DNA from: Salinigranum rubrum
GTDB lineage: Archaea > Halobacteriota > Halobacteria > Halobacteriales > Haloferacaceae
Length of the DNA: 64,000 nucleotides
Assembly (NCBI RefSeq): GCF_002906575.1
Contig: NZ_CP026309.1
Span: 124,001 to 188,000 of the forward strand
Reading direction: 5' to 3'
Shown: positions 7,926 to 16,290 of the stretch, in pieces
Position numbering within the stretch: position 1 is the first letter of the stretch
Layout of the letters: every line of letters begins with the position of its first letter
The notes under the pieces: generated by a model
What the model saw: only the letters and a program-made list of their open reading frames with translations
What the model was told of the DNA's origin: nothing
The model's database searches: none
Position numbers and translations under genes: made by a program

Positions 7926-9098
7926 GTGTCACCGACCATCACGAAGATCGAGTCGACAGAGTTCGCGTTCCCGGTCGAGGACGCGGGGACGAGCCCCAAC
8001 TCGTTCAGCCTCGTCTACGATCCCGGCGAGACGCTCCACCGGAAACTGTTCGGCATCAAAATCCACACCGACGTGGGCGTCACCGGCGAGTACGTCGGCG
8101 GGAACTCCCCGGCGGCCGCCCAGATCAACCTGTTCGGTCGGTTCCTCGTCGGCCGCAACCCCCTCGACCGCGAGCGCATCTGGAGCGAGGTAAAACGCGC
8201 GCTCCGCAAGTACGACCGGATGGGGATGGGTCCCATCGACATCGCGCTGTGGGACTTCGCGGGCAAGTACTACGACGCGCCCATCCACGAACTGCTCGGC
8301 ACCTATCGAACCCGACTCCCCGCCTACGCCTCCTCGTACGACGGCGACATGAACGGCGGCCTCGACTCGCCGGAGGCGTTCGCCGACTTCGCCGAGGACT
8401 GCCTCGACCGGGGCTACCCGGCGTTCAAACTCCACGTCTGGGAGCAGGAGGCGTGGGGCGACGTCGACCGTGCGGTCGAGACGGTTCACGCCGTGGGCGA
8501 ACGCGTTGGCGACGAGATGGACCTCATGCTCGACCCCGCGTGTCAGTACGAGACGTTCGCCGAGGCGCTGAAAGTCGGGAAGGCCTGCGACGAGCAGGAG
8601 TTCTTCTGGTACGAGGACCCCTACCGCGACGGCGGCATCTCCCAGCACGGCCACGCGAAACTCCGCGAGCGCCTGGACACGCCCCTGCTCCTGACCGAGC
8701 ACGTCCGAGGGTTAGAGCCGCACACGGACTTCGTCGCCAACGGCGCGACCGACTTCGTCCGCGCGGACCCCGAGTACGACGCGGGCATCACGGGTGCGAT
8801 GAAAATCGCTCATGTGGCTGAGGGGTTCGGCCTCGACGTCGAGTACCACGCGCCCGGCCCGGCCCAGCGACACCTCATGGCCGCCACCCGGAACACGAAC
8901 TACTACGAGATGGCGCTCCTCCACCCCGACGTGAAGAACCCGGTGCCGCCGGTCTATCGGGGCGACTACGCCGACCAACTGGACTCCATCGACGACGACG
9001 GCACCGTCTCCGTTCCCGATGGGCCGGGACTCGGCGTCGACTACGACTGGGAGTACATCGAAGACCACCGGACGGGGAGCACCCACGTCTACGAGTGA
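7926..9098 (+). CDS. Enolase-superfamily sugar-acid dehydratase (MR/MLE), copy A
   Basis: 390 aa from GTG 7926, matching the start of its paralogue at 27375. The N-terminal capping domain runs to about residue 125 and the TIM barrel follows. Metal-site candidates are the Asp of MLDPACQ, Glu of WYEDP and Glu/His of LTEHVRG; AFKLHVW (K-x-H) replaces the classical K-x-K base motif, and EYHAPGPAQRH holds the C-terminal histidines. It presumably dehydrates an aldonic acid to a 2-keto-3-deoxy acid, but the exact substrate cannot be read. It follows the KARI-like gene by 59 bp on the same strand and ends 4 bp from the convergent MFS gene. Two blocks of DNA (126 and 77 bp) are identical to the gene at 27375. 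Confidence 0.85.
   Translation: MSPTITKIESTEFAFPVEDAGTSPNSFSLVYDPGETLHRKLFGIKIHTDVGVTGEYVGGNSPAAAQINLFGRFLVGRNPLDRERIWSEVKRALRKYDRMGMGPIDIALWDFAGKYYDAPIHELLGTYRTRLPAYASSYDGDMNGGLDSPEAFADFAEDCLDRGYPAFKLHVWEQEAWGDVDRAVETVHAVGERVGDEMDLMLDPACQYETFAEALKVGKACDEQEFFWYEDPYRDGGISQHGHAKLRERLDTPLLLTEHVRGLEPHTDFVANGATDFVRADPEYDAGITGAMKIAHVAEGFGLDVEYHAPGPAQRHLMAATRNTNYYEMALLHPDVKNPVPPVYRGDYADQLDSIDDDGTVSVPDGPGLGVDYDWEYIEDHRTGSTHVYE
8208..8333 (+). repeat. 126-bp block identical to 27657-27782
   Basis: Exact duplicate inside the two MR/MLE paralogues, covering the DRMGMGPIDIALWDFAGKYY region and following helix. Identity includes every third codon position, while flanking sequence diverges, so recent gene conversion is the simplest reading. 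A second identical block of 77 bp is at 8709-8785 and 28161-28237. Confidence 0.9.
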
Positions 9099-9102
9099 CC
9101 CC

Positions 9103-10356
9103 CTAGTCGACGTCCATCACCGCCGCGCCGACAGGGAGGCTCTCGGTGAGCGTGACCGCGACGAGCGCCGCCGCAGAGAACGCCAGGATGCTCGCGCCGA
9201 GAAAGGCGCTCTCGAACCCGACTACGCTCGCGGCGCCCCCCACCGCGACCGGTCCGACGATGCCGCCGAGGCCGCGGGCGGTCGACCGGAAGCCGATGAG
9301 TTCCGATTCTCTCTCGGCGGGCGAGACGTCGCCGATGAACGAGACGGCACCGACGCGCAGCAGCGAGAACGCCAACGCGAGCGTGAGCATCCCGCAGACG
9401 GCGACCGCCACCTGGCCGACGTGGCTCTCGACGGTGCCCGCGCCGGCGAGGAGCGCGGCGAACGCGCCGCTGCCGGCCATTCCGGCGCTGATGAGCGGTT
9501 TTCGGCCCAGTCTGTCGGCGAGCCCTCCCGAGAGGTACATGAACACCGTCTGCCCGCCGGGGTTGATTGCGAGCAACGCGCCCATCGTCGCCTCCGTGAC
9601 GCCGAGGGTCGAGACGAAGTACACCGGCAGCAGGCTCCCGGTGCCGATGACGGCGAGGTTCCGGAACAACACGGCGACGTAGAGCCAGCGGAGGCCGTGC
9701 GTCCGGAAGTGCGCGCGACCCGCTCGCGTGGGGAAGAGCCGACGGCGAACCTCGCCTGCGACTTCGGCGGCCGACCGCGATTCGGGGGTCGGCGTCGGGT
9801 CGTCGATAGCGAGGACCGCGACGAAGACGACGGCCGTGACCGCCGTCACGACGAGGTAGAGGCTCCACGGAACGAGCAGTCCGAGGAGGAAGCCCGCCGA
9901 CAGTCGACCGACGGTGGAACCGGCCCCCTGGGCGCTGCTGAACAGTCCGATCGACCGCCCGCGCTGTGACGCCCCGCCGAGCGTGTTGACGATGGTCAGA
10001 AGGATCGGCAGGTACGCCGCCGCGAACAGCGAGTAGACGGTTCGAACCACGAGCGGCTCGACGACCCCACGAACGACGAGCAGCGGAAGCGTCGCCAGCG
10101 TCGCGAGTCCGGCGGCGACCAGCAACACCCGCCGGCGCTTCCCGGTGACGTCCGCCAGCGCCCCCCAGACGGGCGCGCAGACGGTCCACCCGAAGTAGAA
10201 GGCGGTGGCGACGAGGCCGACACTGAGCGGGGACCCGCCCGCCCGGCCGATGTAGACCGCCATCGCGGTGGCCATCAACATGGGGCTTCCCTTGCTCGCG
10301 GCGGCCGCGGCGACGAGCGCGAGTCGCTGCCCGCGACTGGTCGACGGTGCCGTCAC
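9103..10356 (-). CDS. Major facilitator superfamily transporter
   Basis: 417 aa with about twelve hydrophobic segments. The cytoplasmic loop after segment 2 carries GALADVTGKRRRVLLV, the MFS motif A (GxxxDxxGRR type), and a second copy GGLADRLGRKPLI follows the middle loop. It begins at GTG 10354-10356, which overlaps the stop of the aldolase gene by 4 bp (GTGA), and it ends in TAG 4 bp from the convergent dehydratase gene. As the last gene of the dehydratase/aldolase/transporter operon it is the likely importer of the sugar acid those enzymes use (inference), though drug-efflux MFS proteins have similar architecture. Confidence 0.88.
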   Translation of the reverse strand: MTAPSTSRGQRLALVAAAAASKGSPMLMATAMAVYIGRAGGSPLSVGLVATAFYFGWTVCAPVWGALADVTGKRRRVLLVAAGLATLATLPLLVVRGVVEPLVVRTVYSLFAAAYLPILLTIVNTLGGASQRGRSIGLFSSAQGAGSTVGRLSAGFLLGLLVPWSLYLVVTAVTAVVFVAVLAIDDPTPTPESRSAAEVAGEVRRRLFPTRAGRAHFRTHGLRWLYVAVLFRNLAVIGTGSLLPVYFVSTLGVTEATMGALLAINPGGQTVFMYLSGGLADRLGRKPLISAGMAGSGAFAALLAGAGTVESHVGQVAVAVCGMLTLALAFSLLRVGAVSFIGDVSPAERESELIGFRSTARGLGGIVGPVAVGGAASVVGFESAFLGASILAFSAAALVAVTLTESLPVGAAVMDVD

Positions 10357-11138
10357 CGACTATCCGTCCCGCCGGCACGTTCTCGGGCACCGTCGAGCGC
10401 GTCGGTGACGCCGTCGGCCACGTAGAGCGAGTCGACGCCGGCGACGAGGTAGTCGACGCCCCAGTCGAGCCGTGCGGCCCGCGAGTCGGCGTCGGTCGCG
10501 AGCGTTCCGACCGCGACGGACGCGTCGTGGGCGGCTTCGACCGCGCGGTCGACCGCAGCGAGGAACCCTTCGTCCTCCCACTCGCCGAACCGCCCCATCG
10601 ACATCGAGAGGTCGACCGGCCCGACGAACACGCCGTCGATGCCGTCGACGGCGGCGATGTCGGCGGCGTTGTCGACGGCGCGTTCCGACTCCAACTGGAC
10701 GTGTCTGACGAGCGTCTCCTCGACCGTCTCGACGTGGTCGGCGAGCGAGCGGCCGTACCCCGTCGCCCGTCCGAGGCCGAGGCCGCGACTGCCCTCGGGA
10801 GGATAGCGCGAGGCGTCGACGATGGCCGCCGCCTGCTCGGCCGTCTCGACCATCGGGACCAAGACGCCGTCGGGGTCGCGGTCGAGCGTCCGCTTCAGCG
10901 TCGTCGGGTCGTCGTCGGGGACGCGGACGACAGACTCCGTCTCGCCGGGCGCGGCGTCGACCGCGCGGAGCATCGCCTCCATCGTCTCGTAGGACATCGA
11001 CGAGTGCTCGGCGTCGAGCACTAGAAAGTCGGGGTCGGCGCTCGCCGATAGCTCCGCGAGTTCGGGGGAGGGAACGACGTTCCACGTCCCCACGAGCGGG
11101 TCGTCCGCCTCGACGGCGCGTTTGAATCGGCCGGTCAT
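10353..11138 (-). CDS. HpcH/HpaI-family aldolase
   Basis: 261 aa. The family motifs are present: FLVLDAEHSSMSYETMEAML near residue 35, VPMVETAEQAAAIV and PPEGSRGLG in the middle, the metal-binding QLESERAVDNA, and GIDGVFVGPVDLSMSMG. These class II aldolases cleave 2-keto-3-deoxy acids or 4-hydroxy-2-keto acids to pyruvate and an aldehyde using a divalent metal. The ATG at 11136-11138 overlaps the stop of the upstream dehydratase (ATGA), and its own stop overlaps the MFS start, so the three genes are translationally coupled. The likely job is cleavage of the 2-keto-3-deoxy acid made by the dehydratase. Confidence 0.92.
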   Translation of the reverse strand: MTGRFKRAVEADDPLVGTWNVVPSPELAELSASADPDFLVLDAEHSSMSYETMEAMLRAVDAAPGETESVVRVPDDDPTTLKRTLDRDPDGVLVPMVETAEQAAAIVDASRYPPEGSRGLGLGRATGYGRSLADHVETVEETLVRHVQLESERAVDNAADIAAVDGIDGVFVGPVDLSMSMGRFGEWEDEGFLAAVDRAVEAAHDASVAVGTLATDADSRAARLDWGVDYLVAGVDSLYVADGVTDALDGARERAGGTDSR

Positions 11139-12355
11139 GCGAACATCGACCCCCGGTCGAACAGGTGCTCGGCGGCGACCGCTTCGTCCAGCCCGATGCC
11201 GAGACCGGGCGCTTCGGGCACCTCGATGTACCCGTCCTCGATGAGCGGGTCGTCCCGGTCGTGGAGGTCGTCCCACCACGGCACCTCGAGCGCGTGGAAC
11301 TCCAGCACGTCGAAGTTCGGCACGCAGGCACCGAGGTGGACGCACGCCATCGTCCCGATGGGTCCGCAGACGTTGTGCGGCGAGAACGTGATGTAGTTCT
11401 CCTCCGCGCGGTTCGCGATGGCCTTCGACTCGGCGAGGCCGCCGCACGTCGTGGGGTCCGGCGTCACCACGTCGACGCCGAACTCGTAGAGGAGGTCTTT
11501 GAACTCGTGGACGCGGAACCGGTTCTCGCCGGTCGCCAGCGGCGTCGACGTCGACCGGGCCACCTCCCGCTGGGCGGCGGCGTTCTCCGGCGGCACCACG
11601 TCTTCGAGCCACAGCAGGTCGTACGGTTCGAGTTTCTGACAGAGGCGTTTGGCGCTGTCGAGCGAGTAGTCCCAGTGACAGTCGAACGCGAGGTCGATGT
11701 CGTCGCCGATTGCCTCGCGGACGGCCTCGACGGCCTCGACCTTGCGACTCAGCGCCGCGTTGCTCACGCGCCCGTTGTACGGGTCCGGGTTGTTGTCGAA
11801 CGGCTGGTCGAGGTCGAACTTCAGCGCCGTGTACCCCATGTCGACGACGCGCTCGGCCTCGGCGGCGTACGCTTCCGGGTCGTAGGTGTCGTCGTCGTGC
11901 GCGCTGGGGTAGCCGTCTTCGAGCGCGAACGCGTCGCCGGCGTGGCAGTCACAGTAGATGCGCACCCGGTCGCGGTACTTCCCGCCGAGGAGCTGGTAAA
12001 TCGGCAGTCCGAGGAGCTTGCCCGTCACGTCCCAGAGGGCGATTTCGATGCCCGAGGCGGCCGTCACCACCTTCCCCGTCGTCCCGCCGTGCCCGGACGT
12101 CTCCTGGACCATCCGGCGGAACAGCCGTTCCACGTCGAGGGGGTTCTCGCCGACGAGGAAGCGCTTCATGTACTCCATAATCTCGGTGACGCCGCCCCCG
12201 CGGTACGACTCGCCGATGCCGGTCACGCCCGCGTCCGTGTGGACGCGGACGAGGTTCCACTCGAAGTTCCCCTCGACGACGCACGTCTCGATGTCGGTGA
12301 TGGCGACGTCGCGCTCCGGCAGCCGGTTCGTCGCGTGGTTGGAGAAGTCCCTCAT
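11135..12355 (-). CDS. Enolase-superfamily sugar-acid dehydratase (haloarchaeal gluconate/xylonate-type)
   Basis: 406 aa. The protein begins MRDFSNHATNRLPERDV and has capping-domain motif GGTTGKVVTAASGIEIALWD. Barrel motifs are ALKFDLD (K-x-D), LAFDCHWDYS (first metal Asp), LWLEDVVPPE, ATGENRF, TPDPTTCGG and FSPHNVCGP (His). This set is close to haloarchaeal gluconate and xylonate dehydratases of the oxidative pentose/hexose pathways; the specific substrate is not determinable by eye. The frame stays open up to 12577, but the upstream 74 codons are Arg/Pro-rich and unlike the family. It is the first gene of a tightly overlapping operon with the HpaI aldolase and MFS transporter. Confidence 0.88.
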   Translation of the reverse strand: MRDFSNHATNRLPERDVAITDIETCVVEGNFEWNLVRVHTDAGVTGIGESYRGGGVTEIMEYMKRFLVGENPLDVERLFRRMVQETSGHGGTTGKVVTAASGIEIALWDVTGKLLGLPIYQLLGGKYRDRVRIYCDCHAGDAFALEDGYPSAHDDDTYDPEAYAAEAERVVDMGYTALKFDLDQPFDNNPDPYNGRVSNAALSRKVEAVEAVREAIGDDIDLAFDCHWDYSLDSAKRLCQKLEPYDLLWLEDVVPPENAAAQREVARSTSTPLATGENRFRVHEFKDLLYEFGVDVVTPDPTTCGGLAESKAIANRAEENYITFSPHNVCGPIGTMACVHLGACVPNFDVLEFHALEVPWWDDLHDRDDPLIEDGYIEVPEAPGLGIGLDEAVAAEHLFDRGSMFA

Positions 12356-12666
12356 CGGAGACTCCGGTCGACCGCGCGGGGGCCGTCGCGTCCGTGTCTC
12401 GTCCGCCTCGTTCCCTCGTCGATTCGGGTTCTCGACCGGCGGTCGGTCGCGCGTACCAGAGGTGTCTCGACCGGCCGCGCTCGTCGTCGGAGCGATTCGC
12501 CTGCCGAACGCGACGCTCCCGTCGCGTTCGGACGTCGCTCTCTCGCCGTGGGCTTCATGCGCCCACCGAGACGGCACTGGCTCTTAGCTATTGCCCCGGT
12601 CGTCGACTCTCGGCTGTCGAATCCTCACCGTTCGGCCCCCCTCCCGACGGCCGTCTGTCGACCCGG
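12356..12666. other. Intergenic region upstream of the dehydratase operon
   Basis: 311 bp between the dehydratase start and the end of the frameshifted membrane-protein gene, both on the minus strand. The promoter of the dehydratase/aldolase/MFS operon should be here, but I see no clear TATA box within 40 bp of ATG 12355; the best AT-rich spot is TTAGCTATTG near 12586-12595. It may therefore have a long leader or an upstream start. Confidence 0.4.
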
Positions 12667-13730
12667 TCAGGAGCACGGCACGCCCGCCGCCGCGGCGCGC
12701 TCGCGGAGCGTCGCCCGGTCGCGTTCGAGCGGTGCGGGGTCCCCCTCGACTCGGTCCTTCTCGATGCGGGTCGTCACCGCCGCGGCGACCCGACACTCCG
12801 CGGCGTGGAGGTCGGCCTCCAGCGCGTCGACTCGGGCGCGCTGGTCGGCCGAGAGGTCGCGCTCGCGGACCGAGTCGAGCGAGTCGGAGACGGTCGCGGA
12901 CAGTTCGACGGCCTGGTCGGTGTGCGTTTCGAGGCGAGCGACGTCGTCTCGGTCCCACCCCACTTCGACGGCCTCCTCGTCGAGGGCGCCGACGAGGAAC
13001 GCGCTCTTGTCGAGCGTCGCGTCCGTCCGGGTGTAGCCCGGCACCGCGTCCGCGCGGGTGTCGTACCCGACGAGGACGGCGCGCTCGGGGTCGCTGTACA
13101 CGTCGTTGGGGTACGCGGCGGCCCCGAGGCCACCCGCCCCGAACAGGAACACGACGACGAGAAACAGCCCCATGAACGCGCGGGGTGCGCCCTGAACGGG
13201 GGCGGTGTCGACGAACGGGTGCCGTCGCGTCCGCTCCATCGCCGTCGCGGCCACGCGCTCGACGAGCGACGCGAGGGCGTGTGTCTTCTCGGACGCGCCC
13301 GTCACGACCATCCGTCCGTCGGTCGTGACGCGGACGAACGAGTTGTGAAAGCCCGTGTGGCGGACGGTGAGCCCCTCTCCCTCGCGGAAACGGTCGGGGT
13401 AGCAGTCGTCGAACGCGTCCGACTCGCTGATGGCGCTCTCGACGGACGCGAGGACGTCCGTCCGGTCGTCGACCGGGTCGTCGGAGACGAATATCGACTT
13501 CCGCTCGAAGCTCAGCCCCTCGCCGTTGCGCCGCTGTTCGGCGAGGGACCGCACCCAGAACTTGCCGCGCGCCGCCACGAACGGCACCGCCGGGACGAGC
13601 ACCGCGGCCGCGAGCGCTCGGGCGTACCCCGCCGCCGACCCGGCGCGAAGCCGTATCTGAAGGCGGTCCACGCGGCGAGGACGACGAGCGTGGCGACGCT
13701 CCAGCGGACGAACGTACGGAGCTTGTTCAT
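12667..13730 (-). pseudogene. Membrane protein of unknown function, split by a one-base frameshift
   Basis: The ATG at 13728-13730 overlaps the stop of the preceding gene (ATGA) and begins a normal membrane N-terminus, MNKLRTFVRWSVATLVVLAAW. The frame then turns Arg-rich and stops. The good frame resumes one base off (YARALAAAVLVPAVPFVAARG, a second hydrophobic segment) and runs to 12667. Adding one G to the GGCGGCGGGG run near 13635-13645 joins them into about 354 aa: two N-terminal membrane segments, a soluble region with KSIFVSDDP and TGFHNSFVRVTTDGRMVV, a third membrane segment (LFLVVVFLFGAGGLGAAAY), and a helical C-terminal tail. I do not recognise the family. Sequencing error and true mutation are both possible. 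Confidence 0.75.
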
Positions 13731-14017
13731 CTCTCTCGTCCGAGGAACGTCCGCTTGAGATGTCCGATGAGCCCCACCTTGCGACGCTCGCTCTCCGCTT
13801 CGAACGCCGGCCCGAGTTTCCGTTCGAGGTCCTCGCGGCTCTCGAAGCGGTCGGCGTCGACCGTCGCCAGGAGCTCCGTCACCATGATGGAGTTCCCCTT
13901 CTCGTCCAGTTGGATGTTCGCGAGCGCGTGTTCACGCTCAATCCGGCGAACCGAGACGGGGTACGACCACCCCGATTCGGCGACGAGTTCGTGAACCGCG
14001 TCCGGCCCGTGGGTCAT
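13727..14017 (-). CDS. Small DUF5789-like haloarchaeal protein
   Basis: 96 aa. YPVSVRRIEREHALANIQLDEKGNSIMVTELL followed by ATVDADRFESREDLERKLG resembles small haloarchaeal DUF5789-type proteins, which have a YP(V/L)S start, a predicted beta-hairpin and an FES-x-DDLE helix; function unknown. The start MTHGPD at 14015-14017 is preferred over in-frame ATGs at 14044 and 14074 because a TATA-like box (revcomp GGTTTATG, 14042-14049) lies 28 bp upstream. Its stop overlaps the ATG of the membrane-protein gene, so the two are co-transcribed and probably act together. Confidence 0.6.
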   Translation of the reverse strand: MTHGPDAVHELVAESGWSYPVSVRRIEREHALANIQLDEKGNSIMVTELLATVDADRFESREDLERKLGPAFEAESERRKVGLIGHLKRTFLGRER

Positions 14018-14117
14018 GTCCTCCCGTCGCTCGTCCGAGAACATAAACCTTACACGGGTGCTCCCGCCACCCACGGCGGCCGTCCCGCACGCCGCCTCGG
14101 TGGGTACGACGGCCGTT

Positions 14118-15089
14118 TCACCGGACCCGATTTCGAAGGTCGTCGAGTTCGTCCGCGTCGACGGCCGCCCAGTTCGCCGCGAGAACGTCGGCGAGGCGCT
14201 GGTAGTACCGGGGGGTGTGCCCGGACGCGTGCGGCGTGATGAACGCGTTTTCGAGGTCCCACAGCGGATGATTCGGGGGGAGCGGCTCGGGGTCGGTGAC
14301 GTCCAGCGCCGCGCCGCCGATGGCGTTCTTCTGGAGCGCGGCGACGAGCGCGTCCGTCTCGACGAGCGGCCCCCGACCGACGTTCACGAGCACCGCGTGT
14401 GGCTCCATCGTCGTCAGCGCCGCCGCGTCGATGATTCCTCGGGTCGTCTCCGTCAGCGGGCACGCGAGGACGACGTAGTCGCTCCGAGCGAGGGCGTCGT
14501 CGACGCCCCGGTGGTCGTCGAAGCCCACCACCTCGTCGGTCGGTCCGCCCTTCTCCGGGGAGTACCGGACGCCCACGGTGTCGACCGAGAACGGTTCCAG
14601 TCGGTCGACGACCGCCTGGCCGATGGCACCGAGTCCGAAGACGGTGACCGTACTCCCGTACAGTTCGGTCGCCTGTCCGCGCCGCCACTCGTGGCGCTCC
14701 TGTTGCCGCCAGAACCGACGGAACTCCCGCGCGAACTGGAGCACGACGCCGACGACGTGCTCGGCGATGTTCGGCCCGTGGACGCCCGACGCGTTCGTCA
14801 CCGCCACCCCCGCGTCTTCGAGGGCGCCGAGCGGCAGGTGGTCGTACCCCGCCGACGCGCAGGCGAACACCCTCATCCGTGTCGCGTCGGCGATGAGCGA
14901 CTCGTCGATGCGGTGTCCGGTGACGACCCGCGCCGACGGTACCAGTTCACGCTCTTCGTCCGCCGTTCTCGCGCGCGCGACGTTCACGTCCGCCGGGAGT
15001 CGCTCCCGGAGCGCCTCGGCGTACTCTGTCGTCGAGACGCCGTGGACGCCTTCTCGGAGCACGACGACGTCCGGCCCGTCGTCCGTCAC
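14118..15089 (-). CDS. D-isomer-specific 2-hydroxyacid dehydrogenase
   Basis: 323 aa, the standard length. The NAD(P)-binding domain holds TVTVFGLGAIGQAVVDRL (GxGxxG). The substrate/catalytic elements are VVLACPLTETTRGIIDA, VLVNVGRGPLVETDAL (Arg of NxGRG), the DVTDPEPLPPNHPLW Glu and ITPHASGHTP (catalytic His). These enzymes reduce 2-keto acids to D-2-hydroxy acids or the reverse; related haloarchaeal enzymes act on branched or sugar-derived 2-keto acids. It is one of three such genes in the window. Neighbours are same-strand membrane proteins with no clear pathway link. Confidence 0.92.
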   Translation of the reverse strand: MTDDGPDVVVLREGVHGVSTTEYAEALRERLPADVNVARARTADEERELVPSARVVTGHRIDESLIADATRMRVFACASAGYDHLPLGALEDAGVAVTNASGVHGPNIAEHVVGVVLQFAREFRRFWRQQERHEWRRGQATELYGSTVTVFGLGAIGQAVVDRLEPFSVDTVGVRYSPEKGGPTDEVVGFDDHRGVDDALARSDYVVLACPLTETTRGIIDAAALTTMEPHAVLVNVGRGPLVETDALVAALQKNAIGGAALDVTDPEPLPPNHPLWDLENAFITPHASGHTPRYYQRLADVLAANWAAVDADELDDLRNRVR

Positions 15090-15171
15090 TGTCGAGTACC
15101 TCCCTTTCGAAGCATGCCTCCGGAGACGGCGACTCCGGGCTAAGCGGTGTGTCAGCCGGCAACGCCTTCCG

Positions 15172-16275
15172 CTACCGCGACGTGTCGAGGAGCGACTGCA
15201 CGCACCGGTCGCCGAGACGGATCCCCGACGGCCGGTGGACGTACGACAGCAGCAGTTCGACGCGACCAGCCTGCGTTTCGGGGTCGAGTCGCGTCCCGTT
15301 CCGGTCGAACGCGCGAACCGTCGCCGTGTAGGCGCCCCACCGGATGGCCGCGTCGCTGTCCGCCGCGAGCGCCGGGCCGACGTCCGACGCTGCTCGCCTC
15401 GACTCCCACCGGTCGAGCGCCAGCGCGAACGTGGCCCCGTCGGGCGACTGGTACCGCACCGTGTGTCGAACCAGCGGCTCGGCGGGGAGCCCCAGCGCCC
15501 GCCGCTCCTCGAACGTCGTCGCGTTCGTCGCCGACAGGACCCGCCAGCCGTCCAGCCCGCTCGAACTCGCGCCGGGGACGACGCCGGGCCGGAGACGAAC
15601 CGGGTGGGCGTCGGTCGGCGGCGTCGGGCAGTCGAGCGCCCCGTAGTCGACTGCGGGCGGTCGCGGCGTCGTGGTCGCAGTGGCCGTCCCCGTCGCGGTC
15701 GGTTCGTCCGTCGGCGCCGGTCCGAACAGTGGGGGTGAGGTGGCGCCGCCCCCGAGCGCCCCCGGCGCGAGCGCGGACCCCGCGACGACGCCGATGAGAG
15801 CGAGAACGAGACCGAGGACGGCGAGCGCGGTCAGGGGCAGCCGTCGGGGGCTGGCTTCGTCGCCGTCGGGTTCCGGTTCACGACCCGAACAGAACGCCGA
15901 CGCGCCCTCTCCGAGGTGACGGTCGAGGAGGCTCGACGCGCGCTCTCGGTCGACCGCGTAGCGGACGATACGGAGGAGTTCGTCGGCGTCGACGACGCTT
16001 TCCTCACCCTCACCGTCGACGCGCCGCGAGGTGACGACCCGCGTTTCCGCGTCCCGCGGAGGCGACGACGTGGTGTCGCTCCCGTCTGCCGTGTCGTGCG
16101 TTACGACGAACCGCTGGGTGGTGACGCCGTCGCGCACCGTGAGGACGACCCCGTCCCTGTCGACGCGCCGGCCGCGCGCCCGCCAGAGGGCGGCGACGAA
16201 CCGGGCGAACTCGTCCGAGGAGAGCCCCCGGAGCGCCGCGGCGAACCGCGCTGGGTCGTCCCGCGGGCGACGCAT
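15172..16275 (-). CDS. Single-pass membrane protein with restriction-endonuclease-like N-terminal domain
   Basis: 367 aa. Residues 1-130 (FAAALRGLSSDEFARFVAALW then RGRRVDRDGVVLTV) resemble haloarchaeal Mrr/restriction-endonuclease-fold domains that start with an S-x-x-EF-x-x-FVAxLW helix; a catalytic D...(E/Q)xK set is not clear. One membrane segment follows (LPLTALAVLGLVLALIGVVAG, about 144-165), then a Thr/Pro-rich linker and a C-terminal domain of about 160 residues with two cysteines (ALDCPTPP and GDRCVQ) that may pair outside the cell. It starts 15 bp after the end of the upstream dehydrogenase gene. Function unknown; the nuclease-fold assignment is tentative. Confidence 0.6.
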   Translation of the reverse strand: MRRPRDDPARFAAALRGLSSDEFARFVAALWRARGRRVDRDGVVLTVRDGVTTQRFVVTHDTADGSDTTSSPPRDAETRVVTSRRVDGEGEESVVDADELLRIVRYAVDRERASSLLDRHLGEGASAFCSGREPEPDGDEASPRRLPLTALAVLGLVLALIGVVAGSALAPGALGGGATSPPLFGPAPTDEPTATGTATATTTPRPPAVDYGALDCPTPPTDAHPVRLRPGVVPGASSSGLDGWRVLSATNATTFEERRALGLPAEPLVRHTVRYQSPDGATFALALDRWESRRAASDVGPALAADSDAAIRWGAYTATVRAFDRNGTRLDPETQAGRVELLLSYVHRPSGIRLGDRCVQSLLDTSR

Positions 16276-16290
16276 CGCTCGGTCACCCGC

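Noticed and set aside
11135-12577. Extended start of the dehydratase at 12577
   Set aside because: The extra 74 codons are Arg/Pro/Thr-rich without similarity; the family N-terminus begins at MRDFSN (12355).
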